Positions 1-50,377 of a DNA stretch of 64,000 bases are shown in pieces; the first letter of the stretch is position 1, and every line of letters begins with the position of its first letter. Origin of the DNA: Meandrina meandrites (lineage: Eukaryota; Cnidaria; Anthozoa; Scleractinia; Meandrinidae); the NCBI GenBank assembly GCA_963693305.1, contig OY855904.1:40389417-40453416 (forward strand), in the 5' to 3' direction. The notes below the pieces were generated by a model. It was not told where the DNA came from. It was given only the letters and a program-made list of their open reading frames with translations, and did no database searches. The position numbers were made by a program, and so were the translations under genes.

Positions 1-1629
1 ATCCGGCCAGGTTATATATTCTGGTTACACTACAAATAATTGTCCGTGAGCAAAACATGAAGACCCCGAACGACGAAACGTATGGTTAGCTTAGCGATCC
101 AACACTTGTTGTTTTAAGAAGATTGCGTTGCGAAGTCTGCGATTACGATTTCTTAAGGACGTTCGCGCTAATTGTTTTTGCGCATCCTTACTGCGCACGT
201 AATTCATGTCGCAACGCCACGCCACGTCATGCATCGAGCGCGAGCGCTGAGAAAACTTTCCAAAACAAATATAGGACTGGTAGCTGTTGCGATAACTTCG
301 CTCGCAGTTTGCTCTCTCAAATGTTCGGTGACCCCCAATTTTTTGATAGGCAGCTTTGTTTTACTATTCTCGACAGATTGGTAAAAAAAAAAAAAAATGA
401 ACAAAAAGTCAATGTGGGAAGTCTACAAATTTTTAATTTTTTTTTGTCCACGCGGCATCAAATCTTGCCCATCTTTCAACTGCCAGGAGAGTGCAAATGT
501 GACTATCAAACGATTTAGATTTTCTAAAGGAACATCACTAGTTTAATCAATTTGCTTGATAGATCCCCTTAAACAATATTTAGACAAGAAAATTGCATTT
601 CATGAATTTATTCGCATTTTTGGGGGGCAAACAGACACTGTCGCCATTGTCAGAAACGAAGGCCGATTTATAAGATCTTAAGGTGATCTTTCGGACATCC
701 TATCTCCGAAACGAATTCGGTGACCCCCCAATTTTGTTACATTTCTGACATGAGTAACCCATAAACTCACAGTGGTAAAAGTTTTAGAAAAAAAGTCAAT
801 GTTAGAAGATTTTCGCGCGAACGTCCTTAATTCCCTCCAGTTGCTGTATTGTTTTATGGAGCTTATCGTCTGCAAGTTGCTTGCCGGTCAGGGCGTGCTT
901 GGGTCTTCCCTCGTCCTCGGAAAAGGTTTCAGGAAATTTTAAACATCATGACACTCGATTACTGATGGAAGGAAAACTTCCGATTGTCTCGGAAAACTTT
1001 TGAGCCTATCGGCAGGCTTGTAGGACGGACAATAGTGCGACAACATACGTGATGTGGTAAGTACGTGTGGCGTGATATGGTGAAATTGGAACGCCAAAAA
1101 ATGTGCCCAGCGTGTGCTGCGGGTTCCTGAATTTCGCATTTGCTGCTCCCCGATTGGTGAAACTGCTGTTGTGGTTAGATTAACCTTGTTTCTGGGAATG
1201 TCATGGGTAATTATTTCTTTCTCTTTGACGTATCCATAGTGATTTTCCACGGGCAGTTTTACTGTGGGTGAAAAGGTCACACACAAAACACAGACTTCCC
1301 TTGGGTGCAGACATGTTTTAAATCTGGCCAGTTACGACAGTTACGTTTCCAATTTGTTCTGTAATGTATAATCGCAGTCTCCTTTTATCAATTTTTCTCG
1401 TAAATTTGTGCAATATATTTGAGATTTTCCATGCGGTTCAGAATTTCGATATGCTTCTTTCACAGTATTCGTTCTACTTGGGCGCAAATTTTGGGCGCAT
1501 TATTTCCTGCTGTTTTGCAGAAATCAGAATTGGAACATTATTTCATAGCAAGTGTTAAGTGACATTTGCGAGTTTTTCTCTCGCCTGGTGTGGAATTACT
1601 TTCGGTGGAATCCATTGGCAACTGTCGTT

Positions 1630-1684
1630 TGATAGGTATGTGCCGCGGGATAGGGTATTGTTTTTGAGGGTCTCGGTCCTTACG
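1630..1684 (+). repeat. Dispersed repeat (GTGCCGCGGGATAGGGTA)
   Basis: TAGGTATGTGCCGCGGGATA, GGGTATTG and TTTTTGAGGGTCTCGGTCCT recur as a reverse complement at about 6214-6268. Confidence 0.7.
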
Positions 1685-1830
1685 GAATGGACGGAACGAA
1701 TGGCGAAAACAATTAGAACTGATTGAAGCCAACATTCTGGATTTCGCCTACCTTTTCAACTTCTACAATATTAAGCAATCACAAAGAAACTTACAGGATA
1801 TAAGGCATGTTCAAATCTTTTGACATATGT

Positions 1831-1897
1831 CACGTGGGATGATGACGTCACATCAAGTGACAATTACATCATGATATCAAAACAGCCGCCATCTTCT
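1831..1897 (+). repeat. Dispersed repeat, copy 1
   Basis: Shares GATGACGTCACAT, AAGTGACA and ATCAAAACAGCCGCCATCTT with 41954-42018. Confidence 0.7.
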
Positions 1898-2864
1898 ATA
1901 AAACGGTGCGAAAAAAAAACCCGGTGAAATAATACTTTTTATGCCCATTTCTCTGCGTGCAGTTGAGTATTCTTTGCAATATTTCCTTTTCATTTTTGAG
2001 GCGACAAAGGTGTATCTAAGTTTACTGACGACGCATTCCCGATATCTGGCTAGTTACGTAATGCATGCGAACACGCGTTCCTCACTTTGCTTCTTTCGCG
2101 GAGCATTTTATTTTTCAGAAAATCAATATGCCGCAAATAAAAAATAAAAATGCAGAACGATAGCGGGAGAAAGGGATTGCTTTTGGTCCACTTTGCTTTC
2201 GTGTAAATGTGTTGTTCGGCTGCTTTGTCATCGATTGTTAGATATTGTCGTTTTCAAAAGACTATTGATGTCCATTTTTCTGCATTCGAGTCCTTTTTGC
2301 AATATTTCCTTCTAATTTTTGAGGCAGCAAAGGTGTATTGTGATCACGGACGGAAGGACTTCTATCCACATTGGACGCCATTTTGAAATTCATGTTAGGA
2401 AAGAGCAAACTTGTGTCTCTGACCTCCCCCCGAAATATTATATAAACAGAACACAATAGCGAGGCTTTGGAGAAAATAATGCGTAGCAGGGGAGACACTG
2501 GAAGAAGCGTTTTATCCAAATTTAAAGCATATATTAATTTTATAACAGCAAAACGACAAAAACACCCTCACACCAACCAAATGCTGTAATCCTATTTTGC
2601 ATAATGCAAAATAGCCAGAAAAGGAAATGGTCTCTTTAGCTTAATTAATAAACACAAAAAAATGTCCTGTAGCAATCACAACTGTTCCCATCAAATGTAT
2701 CGCAATGCTGATTGGGGAAACCATGTTTACAATAGTTTCTAAATGCCATTAAGCGTATTTGACTAGTTTAAATGACCTTTAAATCGGGTGTCCATATTAG
2801 AAGAATGATATGTACTTATTATTAAAGGTGTTTTTTTTTTTTTTTTTTGTTGTTGTTGTTGAAG

Positions 2865-38937
<36,073 letters not shown>

Positions 38938-39195
38938 AACACACTAATAGCACAGCATTGTAGCTGATGTTTAAACATCCCGACCCATATTGAAGTTTTT
39001 TGTTTTCACCTGAACAATAGGGTCGGCCCTGTATGTTTTGCTTTGACCTCCGGACATGAATAGCAAACAGAGTTCGTCGAACCTTATCACAAGACTTTGA
39101 TGGAGCCAAATTGATCATGTTTGTTAATATAAAAATCCGCCCTGTGAGTAAAAGCAGTATTATAACCTATGAAGGCATTTGTAGTGTAAAAGTGA

Positions 39196-39283
39196 AATAA
39201 ACGTATCACGTTGTAGTCATGTAAGTAATTGTAAAGTAAGCAGTTTTTGGCGTGTTTTGTAATGGAATTATGGTGACAATAAA
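39196..39283 (+). promoter_or_regulatory. Polyadenylation signals of gene 1
   Basis: AATAAA occurs at 39196-39201 and again at 39278-39283, about 260 and 340 bases after the gene 1 stop codon. Either could define the transcript end. A T-run and AT-rich DNA follow at about 39307. Confidence 0.6.
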
Positions 39284-41953
39284 AGCTGTATGCTCATTCT
39301 CAAACGTTTTTTTTTTTTTATTTTAATTGAATTAGTATGCCATGGCTAGGGTATTGCATTTAATATTGACCTCTAGGCGAGTTGCCTCTGACATGAAGTA
39401 GGTTTTGGACTCTTCAGCTTACAAATTAAATTATTCAGTTTGGCACTCTCTCGTATTACCCACCTCCCTCCCCCCCCCCCCCCTCCCCCCACATTTTTCA
39501 CGTTTTTCTCGTTTCTATCACAGGAAAGCTCAGACAATACTGTTTTATGCTGAGATATTAAACGTACAGAGGGACTGCACAGAAAAAAATAAAAAATGTT
39601 GAAAAATAACGCAGGTTTCTCTCCTCCGCAGAAGTTCAAGTAAATTCTAGTGGTTTGGGGGAATCCGCTGAGCAAAGTGAGTGCGGGATAAGTTTCTCGT
39701 CTTTGGCGCCTGCACTGCACCCTTCTCAGGCCATCCCACAACGAACGGATCATATTTACTAGTGTTATTTACCTTTGACCAAGTCTGTATAGTAGAGCGC
39801 ACTACCCTCTTAAAAATAAGAATTTACCTAACCGGGATAGGTAAGTGAAAATTCCACTGAAGAACTTATTACGAGTTTGGGGACGTGCTTAAGGAAATGT
39901 TTATTCTTGACTGACAACGGTCAAACGTCTCTGCTAGCTTTTCTCTTTATCTGGGGAATTTAATTAACGATGAAGTGAAAGCACGAACAAGGATATATAA
40001 AATATGTGCTGACTGTAAATACATTTTCACTTCTCTCAATAGACGAGTTTATTCCTCACTTTTTAAGGTCGAGTGGGACACCTAGTCATGAATAAATGCA
40101 AAAGACAAAGTTTTGTTTCTCTTCGCTATAATATGTCAACACTTTAGGGTGAGATTCTGCTCAAATTTTACCGAGACATAAAAAATGATGGAAGTTTACG
40201 ATTGTATTTTTTGATTTGGTAGGTTTTGCATTACGGCTATACTAGAAAATTATAAAAAAAATAATAATAATAATAATTTTGCGTCCAATTTTGCGGATCG
40301 AATAGAAGACAGCACTCTGATTTTATCGAAAAATGACGAGTCAAAACCTCTAGTGTGCCGTGACAGAAGCGTTTCTTTTTTTTAGTCATGTTGGCCAGCA
40401 AGTTATAACCGCTTTAGAATTCCGCTTCTGTCGTGAAACATTACAGTATTCCTAGTTTACCTCTCTGCGTGTAAGCTCATGAAGTTCCTTATCAAATGTA
40501 CCCTGAATTGTTGGACACAAAATTGTCGGAAAAGTCCAAACTTTGCGATTTCCGAAGGTGTCCCGACTAAACCCACAGGTTACCCGAGCATGATATTTCC
40601 TTACATTTAAGTGATAGGAGCTTTTATGGGTTTTAAACGGGGAACTATTACTTTTGAGCAATAAATGAATTCAAAAACGAAATTATTAAATTAAGTTGTC
40701 GAAACATAACATGGTGTTGCTTGCTATCGTTACAACGTGTTTGCAAGTTTACAAGCACTGGCAAATTCAAACACGAGCAAAAATAACGTGCCCCTCTCTA
40801 GTGGGAATTAATTTGACTGGTGTCCAGTCTATTCTGGGTTACTTTGTTAATGTCGTGTGCGACACGGTCTAAATGGCGGCTATTTTGAAAGATTGTGGAT
40901 TTTCAGAGGTGGCTAGTTGCTGAAGATTATGAGGTATGATAAAGTAGTTTTCAGAAAAAAAAGATCGTGTGCCATTATTTTATTAAAACATGAAGTTATA
41001 TTACAGCGAGAGCCAAAACTATTTTTGAGGGTAAAATTCGAGCCAATTTCGACGCTTGTCAGACGCTGGAAGCGACTGAAAACAACTGAGCTTTTCTACA
41101 CACGGTAAACATGGCATAGTAAATAAGCGCTAAATAGCTCCAAATTACTTGCAAAAACGTTGTGACGATGTTAAACAATACGATATTACGTTTCGTGAAC
41201 TTTATTTCGTAATTACGCTTATTGCTCAAATGTTCCCCGTTTAAAAACAAATATTAATTTTTGTATTATTGAAGTTCGCCATTTTAACATATGCAAATAT
41301 CTTGCTTGGGCAGCTTGAGACTAAAACGCGAGTGCCAAGTGAAAGCAGAAATTATGGTAATTATGTTAATTATGTTAATGACATTCCACGCTTCAATGTT
41401 GAGATAAGAAAATAACGATGGGTTTTAACAACGAACACTTACGTTTGTTTATGAATTTTACTGTTGTACAAAATGATTTTCTTTAATTTTTGTTATTCAT
41501 GTTATTCATGATTTACTTTAATTTTTGTTAATGTTTGTCAAAAAAATTGCTTATGAGAAGTTAACTCTAAGTCATATATATTTATAAATCACAGAACAAT
41601 TGTTCGCAGTGTCCAAGCCACACTTCTTATCACGCGCCCATATTTTTATCCAGTTATGAATGGATAAAAATAGGGGCGGTTGCCACCCCTCCGATCGAGG
41701 GTTAAGATTATAAATTCATTTTTTATTAGATGTTGTCCTCAGTATCGCCGTATTCCTATAAATGTGTCTAAATGAATGTCGCCACAACACGGGCGTTGAA
41801 CCCTAGACCGGACGTTTTGAATTTTTTTAAGATCACGGGGTGACCCCCCCCCCCCCCCCCCCCCCGCCCACCGTAATTCTTACCATATTCATGCAATCAC
41901 AATGAGACTTAGAGGATATATAGAGTATGCCCGATAATCTCTCTTTTGATCTA

Positions 41954-42024
41954 CGTCATGTGGGAGGATGACGTCACATGAAGTGACATCATGATGTCAA
42001 AACAGCCGCCATCTTGGATAAGCC
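41954..42024 (+). repeat. Dispersed repeat, copy 2
   Basis: Same order of blocks as 1831-1897: GATGACGTCACAT, AAGTGACATCATGAT and CAAAACAGCCGCCATCTT. A C-run lies about 90 bases upstream. Confidence 0.7.
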
Positions 42025-42532
42025 ATTTTTTTAAAAAACGAGAAAAAACAAACCGCCCCAGATTACTGAGAAACACTCAAAATCTGTAAAACGGCGCAAA
42101 ATAATCTTCATTGAAGTTTATTTTCATTAATAGGAAGACAAAAATTCCAAAATGCTGTTACCATGGTAACGTCAAGTTCCCGACAAAACAACCTACCAAG
42201 TCATTCCCAATCCAAAGTTTGGCAGCATTTGGTCGAAGCTTGAATAAGTTATAAGCGTTCAAAGCCAACGCGGGCACCCCTCCCCCATATCCCGTTTGGA
42301 TAGGGTTAAAATACTACATACATATCGAGCTCACGCAGAGGCATGATAGCTACACAAGTATGCCTACATTAACCACGTTAGCATTAATTAGTTGCTTGGC
42401 TTTACTTCTATTGGTCCAGACAAGTTATTATTATGCGCTTTTGTCCCGGCCTTTGAGTTATTTCACTATTGCTTCAGGCAGCATCGTGAATTTGACGTAC
42501 TAGTGCAACATAGCGGCTAAAGCTTTTACGAA

Positions 42533-42584
42533 ATGGCTTGGCGAAAGATGCTTTGCATGTGCAACGTATGGCTCTTTGCAACTG
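42533..42584 (+). CDS. Gene 2 candidate first exon A (short signal peptide)
   Basis: ATG at 42533 opens [18 protein letters not shown]: a basic N-terminus, then a hydrophobic run, ending in phase 1 at a perfect GTAAGT donor. Phase 1 is what the MAM exon at 50046 needs. The join gives ATG-CNFDYG, so a signal peptide would abut the first MAM Cys. The intron would be 7.5 kb. Confidence 0.6.
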
Positions 42585-43638
42585 GTAAGTTTTAAAGTAT
42601 GTGTAGAGGATAGCTGGCACCGGAGAAACTCTGATCTCCACATTAAAGTGCTCTTCTAGCGCATGGAGTAGACATGCATTGTCGGGGTATATGTCATGAC
42701 TTTTGTTGCTTGCTAATTTCTGCCTAAGAGGTAGATTACTTGTTTAGGGAGACGTAAGCGTCATCATTACTGAAAACCATGGTTGCTTAATTTGTTTAAA
42801 GCTGACTTCAGTTGTAAGTCTTGACGAAGAACAGTTTGGTACTCGCATAAAAATATGTCAGAGTACTACCTTTGAAAGCATGACATTTGACGGTATCTTC
42901 ACAAGGAAATGCTTGATCGTGGTACCGTAATTTCATAGGTTACTGCGATCTTCGTAGAGTAATAAAAATACGAAAGTCTGATGCGATCGAATTAGTATTT
43001 TAAAAATGCGTTCATTTATATAAACTCGCGTATAAACAGAATTAGTCACACCATACATGTATGTATATGCACAATGCATTGAATATATATTGTACAAAAG
43101 TATTTTAAATATCTGTTTTTAAATTGGTATATGAGCGTTTCCAATTTAAAAACAGATATTTTCGGCTTTCATTAGATAACTTTGTATTGCATATTATGTT
43201 GAGTTCAGGTAATGGCGCCACTTAATGCGGATCTGTGGGCGGTGACATAGACTGTGAGCACCAGTAATTAAACTGGTGAGGCAAATTATAAGCTAGCTAA
43301 GTTAGTTTACCTCCACGAAATGTTGCAATCCTTACTTTTTGTTAATTGTATGGCATATCCAAATTGCCTATTGCACGCGGTGTCAAATCGATCTGCAGAC
43401 AATTTAATTCCTATTTCAATCTGTCAAAATGAAGTAACCGGCTCATCTTCTTACGTTAATTCGGGGCAGATATTTAAATGGTACGCGGTGATAGCGTGTC
43501 AGTTTCGATTCTGCATATTTTCGCTTCGAAAAATCTTGGTGCATTTGGCCTGGTTTAAGGACGGTGCCTACTAATAGCGAGGTATTATTGCCCGACCAAT
43601 GACTATGCTAGGGAAGTAGAGGTTACCAAGGGCTATTA

Positions 43639-43671
<33 letters not shown>

Positions 43672-46600
43672 AATTTTCGAGATAATTAGGTTTGAAATCT
43701 TGAAAAAAGTGCTGACGTGGCATTTTCAAAAAACGTAAAAGGAAATAAAATTTCCTTACAAATTACCTTTGAATTTGGTTTTTCATGAACAAAATCAACA
43801 TTAAATATAACGATCTTAAAAATAACTAACAAATACTATCTTTGAAACTGCGTGAACCACGTTTTTATTAACAAAACGAGTGCACTTGAGCCATTTTTGA
43901 CTCTAACAGCTCTCTCTTGCAAGGCCAGTGAAACAGCCTAAACAATTTTTGCATTGAACGAAAAATTAATCATGCGTTCTATAGACTTACCACTTCCATT
44001 TTATAAAATAAAAAGTATGGGTCACCACGCGTTTTTAAAAGTTATACGAGTTGTATGGAATCGCTTTTGAGGTCAGTTACACTTTTCCTATCCCCTCCCT
44101 AGAGAGTTAAATATTTGCTTCTCGCGCAATTTTTCACGCGTGCACTACGTCATATGTAGTTAGCAGTTTGCTGATTACGTTTGAGCGATTAGCGATTTGT
44201 TTCAGACTGTTAAATGTGAGCCATTTTTATCGATAAGCGTTTAGGGCTTACTGATATGTTACTCTTTCGCTGTCCCTGGTTTAGCATGTCCATTAACTGG
44301 ATTTCGTTGCAACCGAAATTTTCTTGCATTTTAGTCGCGCGCTTGGTCGCGAAGTTGAATTCGTCATTTTGAGCGAGCAAATTCCCTTAGCGCGCGCGTC
44401 TAGTGCGATCGATGCCTTGCGTGATGCGCAGAAGATGTGCGCAGTAACAAAAGTAGGCACCGTCCTTAAACGTCACATTTTACATGCGCCGAATACAATA
44501 CTATTTCGTGTCGATTCGAATTGAAAAATCGGCCTTTGGCTTTAAACGCCGCATTTTATTGTGTCGCATTTTATTGCTATAGCTATTACTGAGCATTAAA
44601 TTCTAAATATAAATAAAACAAAAATTATCCGTCGTGGTTCAGGTTGTCAAAAATACGCAAAATCTGGTCATTCCACGTTGTTGTTCCGCAAAGAACGGCT
44701 ATGATCGGCAATAAAACTGGAACAGTCGAACATTCGACTGGACTCGTATTTAATTCAAATTTGCTGAATCTAGTTGTTTTAAACGTTGCATTTCACATGC
44801 ACTTAATTCGGCAATTTGATTCGGCGCATGTAAAATGCCACTTGTAAACCAGGGCCTTAGATAAAACAGCAGAAATGTCGCAGATATGTCTTTTCTCTTC
44901 TTTTATCACGAGTTAAGAATGCACAAGGCACTTTTTACGGATGACTTGTCAACAACTTCCGGTCAGCAAGTAAATTTCCCATAGTTGTTTTGACCGTTCT
45001 GTTATGGACTTGTTATAAATTGTTATTGGAAGTCTGACACCAAATGTTTCCTTAACTGTCCAGCTTCTGCTAGCGTTAGTTCTTTACCACCACACGCTGA
45101 AAATGTTCACGCGTTTTCTTTTTCATTTGGTGCAAACAGAAAATAGGCACTCTTCAAATGTAATTGCTGGTACGAAAAGGAGTTTGACGACCACGATGGT
45201 GAAATTAAATGATAAAGCGAAAACGCTGGTCGTGTGGCTTATGCGTCTCAGTGGTTCATTTCTTAGGTTTCTTTCTAAGCAGCAATTAATGTACATTACC
45301 AACTTCTGGGAAGCGTGACACGCCAGGGTGCTTTTTTATGTTTAGGTTTGAACAATGTCTAAGGAAGGCGGTCTTCCTCAGCCATCTTGGCTGCTTATGC
45401 TGTCGTGCTGGTTTTGTAAGGTGCTTGGTTGCTGCATAATTGTGTCCTTGCACAATGTCCTCGTTGCAGTCATGTTTTGTTTTATAAATTGTTGGCAGGG
45501 TTTTGTTGAAAACTTTCTCAGGACCGAGTAAAGTCCATTTCAGTTTATTCCGAGACTTCAATTATTCGAAAATTCGATTCTCGTAACATTGCAATTACGA
45601 AATTGTATAGAATTTAGTGTTGTGTTTTCTGACGGTGTTGCCTGCCCATCAAGATGGTTTCCTTAACCGTGCTAAGCTATATCCTGTTCTGTCTAAAGAC
45701 AAACGAATCTCTCATGCTATGCGAAAACACTTGAAAATATTTAGCAATTAAAATTGCTTTGACTAGCCGTTCGAGATAACATCAATCTTAAGCACCCGGT
45801 AAACTTCCTATTGGTTTAATCGCTGGATTGAAAAGCTCCTCAGGCGATTCGTATTTTCCAGAGCAGATTCCTTGGAAGGTTTGCGATGTATGACAATATT
45901 GTCAAACCTGTGCACCGTTTGGAAAACACGCAAATGCAGTGATGTAGGTGAAAGCAGTTTGGGTACCAAATCTGTTCATTTGGGTTTGTTTCGAGTTTTG
46001 CAGTTTTAAATTCACGGAGTATTTATTAAAATAATGCCTGTAGTAACTGGGAACGCTGAAGCAAAATATTTGTTAATAAATAGAACAAAAGAATTCGTTA
46101 ATATAATTGTCTTCCTGTTGGTTTAGTCAGGACTCAAGCGCTGGGAAAACTTAAAGTGATTTGCCCACCCATTTCAGCCAGAAGCGTATCATCATCTTTG
46201 GCTGTGTTTCTCGAAGGAAAGATATCTTCTGTTAGAAATTGGAACGCATTCCTGAACTCATCTTTGTTTTATTTGACGGAGACCCTCGGCCAAAAATAGA
46301 CAATAAAATCTAAGACCCCAAGACCTTGCGACTAAAAATTCAAGACTCCGAGACAGAAATAATTAAACAAAAGAAAAATACGAAACTCCATGGCATAATT
46401 TGAAATTTAATTTAAGTTTCAAATCAGGCCTCATTAATTAATTGATTACTTAGTTTAGTGATTGATTATAGCTTTTACTATAATTTATATTGTTTTTTAA
46501 TTCTTTATTTAAGCAATAGACTACACTTTCTAGGGGTTTACCTACACAATAAACCCCGCGGGATGTTGGTAGAACAAGAGAAAGTTTGTAAGTCACGAGC

Positions 46601-48770
46601 CCTCGGGCGAACTAACCGAACGTTTTTTAAAAGGAAATGGGAATCACTTTTATATTTCGTGATCAAGTGTCATATTCTCAATATGTTTATCGAATTAAGC
46701 GATAAACCAATCACAGCAGCTGAAAGAATAAAACACGAGTTCAGCTTCACTGACCGTTCACACCAAAATCCACGAACCGACGCGACAAAAACGTTAAAAA
46801 GTCCGTTTAAAGCTGTAAACGCCATAAGAAAGCTAAGGGAAGAGGCAAATTAACGGTTAACGGAAGAAAATTTATTCAACGATTTAATGTTGCTTTTACG
46901 ATGAAATCTAGCAAACCGTGGAGCGGTCACTCATCGCGAAAGCAAAGGACTGCACGGAAAGTTTGCAGTTTTAAAAACCTCACAGGCTACCGAAGATTTG
47001 TAAAATAAAGGAAATGCTTCTAAAATTTTATTTCGAACTTATTTGTTTCGTTTTCGCCGAATGACAAGCGTGTTACAAGGACACAACGTGAGTTTCTGCC
47101 ATCAAGATAATTCGAGTAAAATTTCATCGCGACCAATTCTTTCTTTATTTATTTCCATTATTTATTTCTTTATTTTTTTAAATAAATAAATAAATAATAG
47201 AAGCAGCAGTGATCAAACCTAAAGAAATTAAAGATGGATTTAAATCAGTTAACTCACTTTTTTAAAACGCATGTTTTTCTCTTTATTTTAGTTTTACTCC
47301 GTTGTATCCAGCTGACCAAAGCAGAGCATAGTAAGTTATTAACATGTTTTTATTGTCTCTTATTTTCGCCGTACAAGCGCGAAATAAAAGACCCGCGAAA
47401 AAAAGTTCTCGCGAAAAAATTAACCATGGGAAATTTAACACCCTGCCAGATTATTCGTTAACTTATGCTAACGTTCTTCTTCTTCCTGGGTGATTCACCT
47501 CCTTCAATTCTGAAGATTCTCGTGAGCGTATAACTAAAAACTAAAAATTAAGGTAAGGCTTAAATGCTATGATAAAAGACTAAGTAGAAATAATAATACT
47601 AATAATAAAGTCAAAGTTAACATCGTTTGGTTTGGCCTTGGTCTGACGGCAGGCTATTCTTGAAGGCCGTCAAGTTTGTTGCATTTACTGTTTCATTGGC
47701 CAGGCTGTTCCACTCTCGTATCGTTCTTGGGAAAAACGAGTACATGTGGTAGTCCGTCTTTAAGCGGGGAGTTTTGTACGCATTTGAATTTACGTGCCGT
47801 GATCTCCTTTGAAGTGGCGTCATGAACTCTTGAGCGTCCATGGCAATCAAGCCTTTATGAATTTTATACATCATGCAGAGTCTAAGTGTCTGTCTCCTAG
47901 TTTGAAGGGAAGTCCAGCCGAGCTCATATAGTATGTCCCCTACGCTGGATGTGTTGTTGTATCTGCCAAGAACAAATCTCGCTGCCCGACGCTGCACCAT
48001 CTCGAGCTTATAGATGTTCCCCTGTGTGTATGGATCCCAATCGGTACAGGCATACTCGAGGGTAGGTCGGACCAGCGTTTTATAGGCAGTGGACTTGAGT
48101 GCAGTAGAGTTAATCTTTAGATTCCTTTTCAGGAATCCAAGAGTTCTATTTGCTTTACTTGTGATGGTGTCGATGTGTTTGTTCCATCTCAGGTCTGATG
48201 CTATAGTAACCCCGAGGTATTTGGCTGAGTCAGCCGTTTGTAATGTCTTACCATGAAGAATATAGTCATTTTGTACCATAGCACGCTTGCGCCCCACTCT
48301 AAGTACTTCACACTTGTCTGGATGGAACTCCATTTTCCATAGGGTTTCCCAATCGGTTAATTTGTCTAGGTCTCTTTGGAGGACTTGGGTGTCACTGTCT
48401 GAGTGGATGGTCAGGTACACAATGGTATCATCGGCAAAAAGTCTAATGTTAGAGGCGAGGGATTCGGGTAGGTCGTTTATATAAAAAAAGGAATAAGCAT
48501 GGACCCAAGACAGAACCTTGTGGTACACCAGAGAGTACTTCGGCGTCGTCTGAAAATTCTCCTTCAAGGACAACTCTCTGCGTTCTGCCACTTAGGAAGG
48601 ATTGAACCCATCTGTTTGTCCTACCACCAATTCCATAATACTTCAGCTTGGTAACAAGACGAGGATGGCTAAGTAAGTTTCTTGTTCATATTCTCTATTT
48701 AAGTTTCGGCGTTCAAGCTCTCTTCTTTTGAATCACTGTCATATTTCCGCAGTTCGTCTAAGGCCTGTTC

Positions 48771-48807
<37 letters not shown>

Positions 48808-48808
48808 T

Positions 48809-48845
<37 letters not shown>

Positions 48846-49493
48846 TTTCAAACGTCGAACCTAATACAGTCGCGCTAAATTCAAAACACAAAACAAACCA
48901 TCCATCCAGCGGTATCGCCCCATCCAAATCAACTTTTTCTTATAGTACTCACTACTACAGATCACATCTACTAAATCATTGACATGTCGCTCTTCCCATA
49001 CGCTTCTCCGTCCCTTTCGCTTCTTTTTTCGATTCTTTTTCGTCGAGCTGCCCACTTCACTCTGTTCACTGACTCCTGTATTGGATTCCGGCTTGAATCT
49101 TTGTCAAATTCGCTTTGCTCTTTGTCGTTATCTAGAGAATAGCTGTCGAACGATGCAGGTGAATATCTCCTTGAAAAGGCTTGGTGAACGTCGGTGGAGT
49201 TATTGTCACCGTCGGATTCCTCTTCTCCCAAGTTTTCGGGTAAATCGGGTAAATCTTTCGTTTTTGATTTGTGCGCTTGCGTAATAGTATGCAAATAATG
49301 CAAAATACATTAAATTAATTTATGAATTGAGTTCGGCGCGGCAATAGCACGCCGTTTGAAACCAAGTCGTGCTACTGCCGTGCGGCACGGCAAGGCCTTA
49401 CGTGCTAAGTAGTCGTGCCGAACCTAATTCAGCCGTGCCGAGCCGAATGGTTACAAACGGCGTGCTACTGCCGTGCCTAAATCGAAATGACAC

Positions 49494-49527
<34 letters not shown>

Positions 49528-50342
49528 CTTGGAACATGCCTAAGATATCCTTGATGTAGTCGTTAAACTGGCTGCTTTATTGGGAAGGAGAATGTCAAAC
49601 TTTTTTCAGTTTCATTTTGTTATAATTATGGTTTTGTCAAGTGTCATTGAAAACTGTTTCTGTGGATAATTTAATTAAGTTGAGCCAATTCTGAGGGTAA
49701 CCGTTTCTTAATGTAGATCAGTATTTTGACAATGTTTTGCGAAGTTTGGTTCCTTTTAATGTACCTTTTTTGACTAAATCGCGAAATTTAAGTCCCGTGA
49801 AATATCCCCTATTCAATTTTCGCGGAATTCAGTTCCTTCGGAAATAAGTAACAATAACGTAATTATGTTTATACAGTGTCCTATCTCCTCGTTGTGGGCA
49901 TTTTTTTTTTTTCATTTAGTGCACTTCCCTTCTCAACCCTCGGGCGTACAGGCAAGTTCAAAGAAAAATAACTGACATTTAATACAATATGGCACAACGT
50001 TTTGTTTTGCCAAGGTTATATTTATGTTAATTTCACGTTTCAAAGGTTGCAACTTTGACTATGGATTGTGTTCTGGCTGGTCACAAAGTTATCTGGATGA
50101 CTTTAACTGGGAAAACAAGTACGGCTCGACTACTTCGGTTGATACGGGACCTTCCTCTGACCATAGTGGATACGGTGAGTTATTGCTTCAACGTTTGTAT
50201 CAAACATGACCCTTATAAAGTTATCCTGTTAAAAGCCTCCCCACCAGGGACCGTGGAGATCATTGTTTTAAGTGGTAGGACTAAAGCGTCTGGCCAAGAC
50301 AAACAAGCATATCATGCATTTACGTTTCATTTTTGTAAAAAA

Positions 50343-50377
<35 letters not shown>

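Larger units (their letters stand above)
1..2864. other. Upstream intron or flank of gene 1: no gene seen
   Basis: No MAM, CUB or FN3 exon with splice sites was found. A 76-bp stretch at about 1941-2016 is repeated imperfectly at 2267-2342 (both with TTGCAATATTTCCTT and TTTTTGAGGC). Dispersed repeats at 1630-1684 and 1831-1897 have relatives elsewhere in the window. Confidence 0.6.
38938..42532. other. Intergenic spacer between genes 1 and 2
   Basis: It holds the gene 1 3' UTR and poly(A) signals, homopolymer C-runs near 39470 and 41846, an AATAAT run near 40260, and the dispersed repeat at 41954. The promoter of gene 2 should be in this region if exon A is used; no TATA box was recognised. 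Confidence 0.55.
42585..50045. other. Putative first intron or 5' region of gene 2
   Basis: It contains the alternative signal-peptide exon 47234-47330, the LINE fragment, the Harbinger-like element and the inverted repeat at 43107. Other open frames here (for example near 44324, 45103 and 46458) show no recognisable protein features. Confidence 0.55.

Noticed and set aside
123..518. 131-codon open frame near the window start
   Set aside because: Composition looks random, there is an A-run in it, and no domain or splice signal fits gene 1.
44324..46853. Small open frames between the two candidate gene 2 first exons
   Set aside because: No signal peptide, domain or splice-compatible phase was found.
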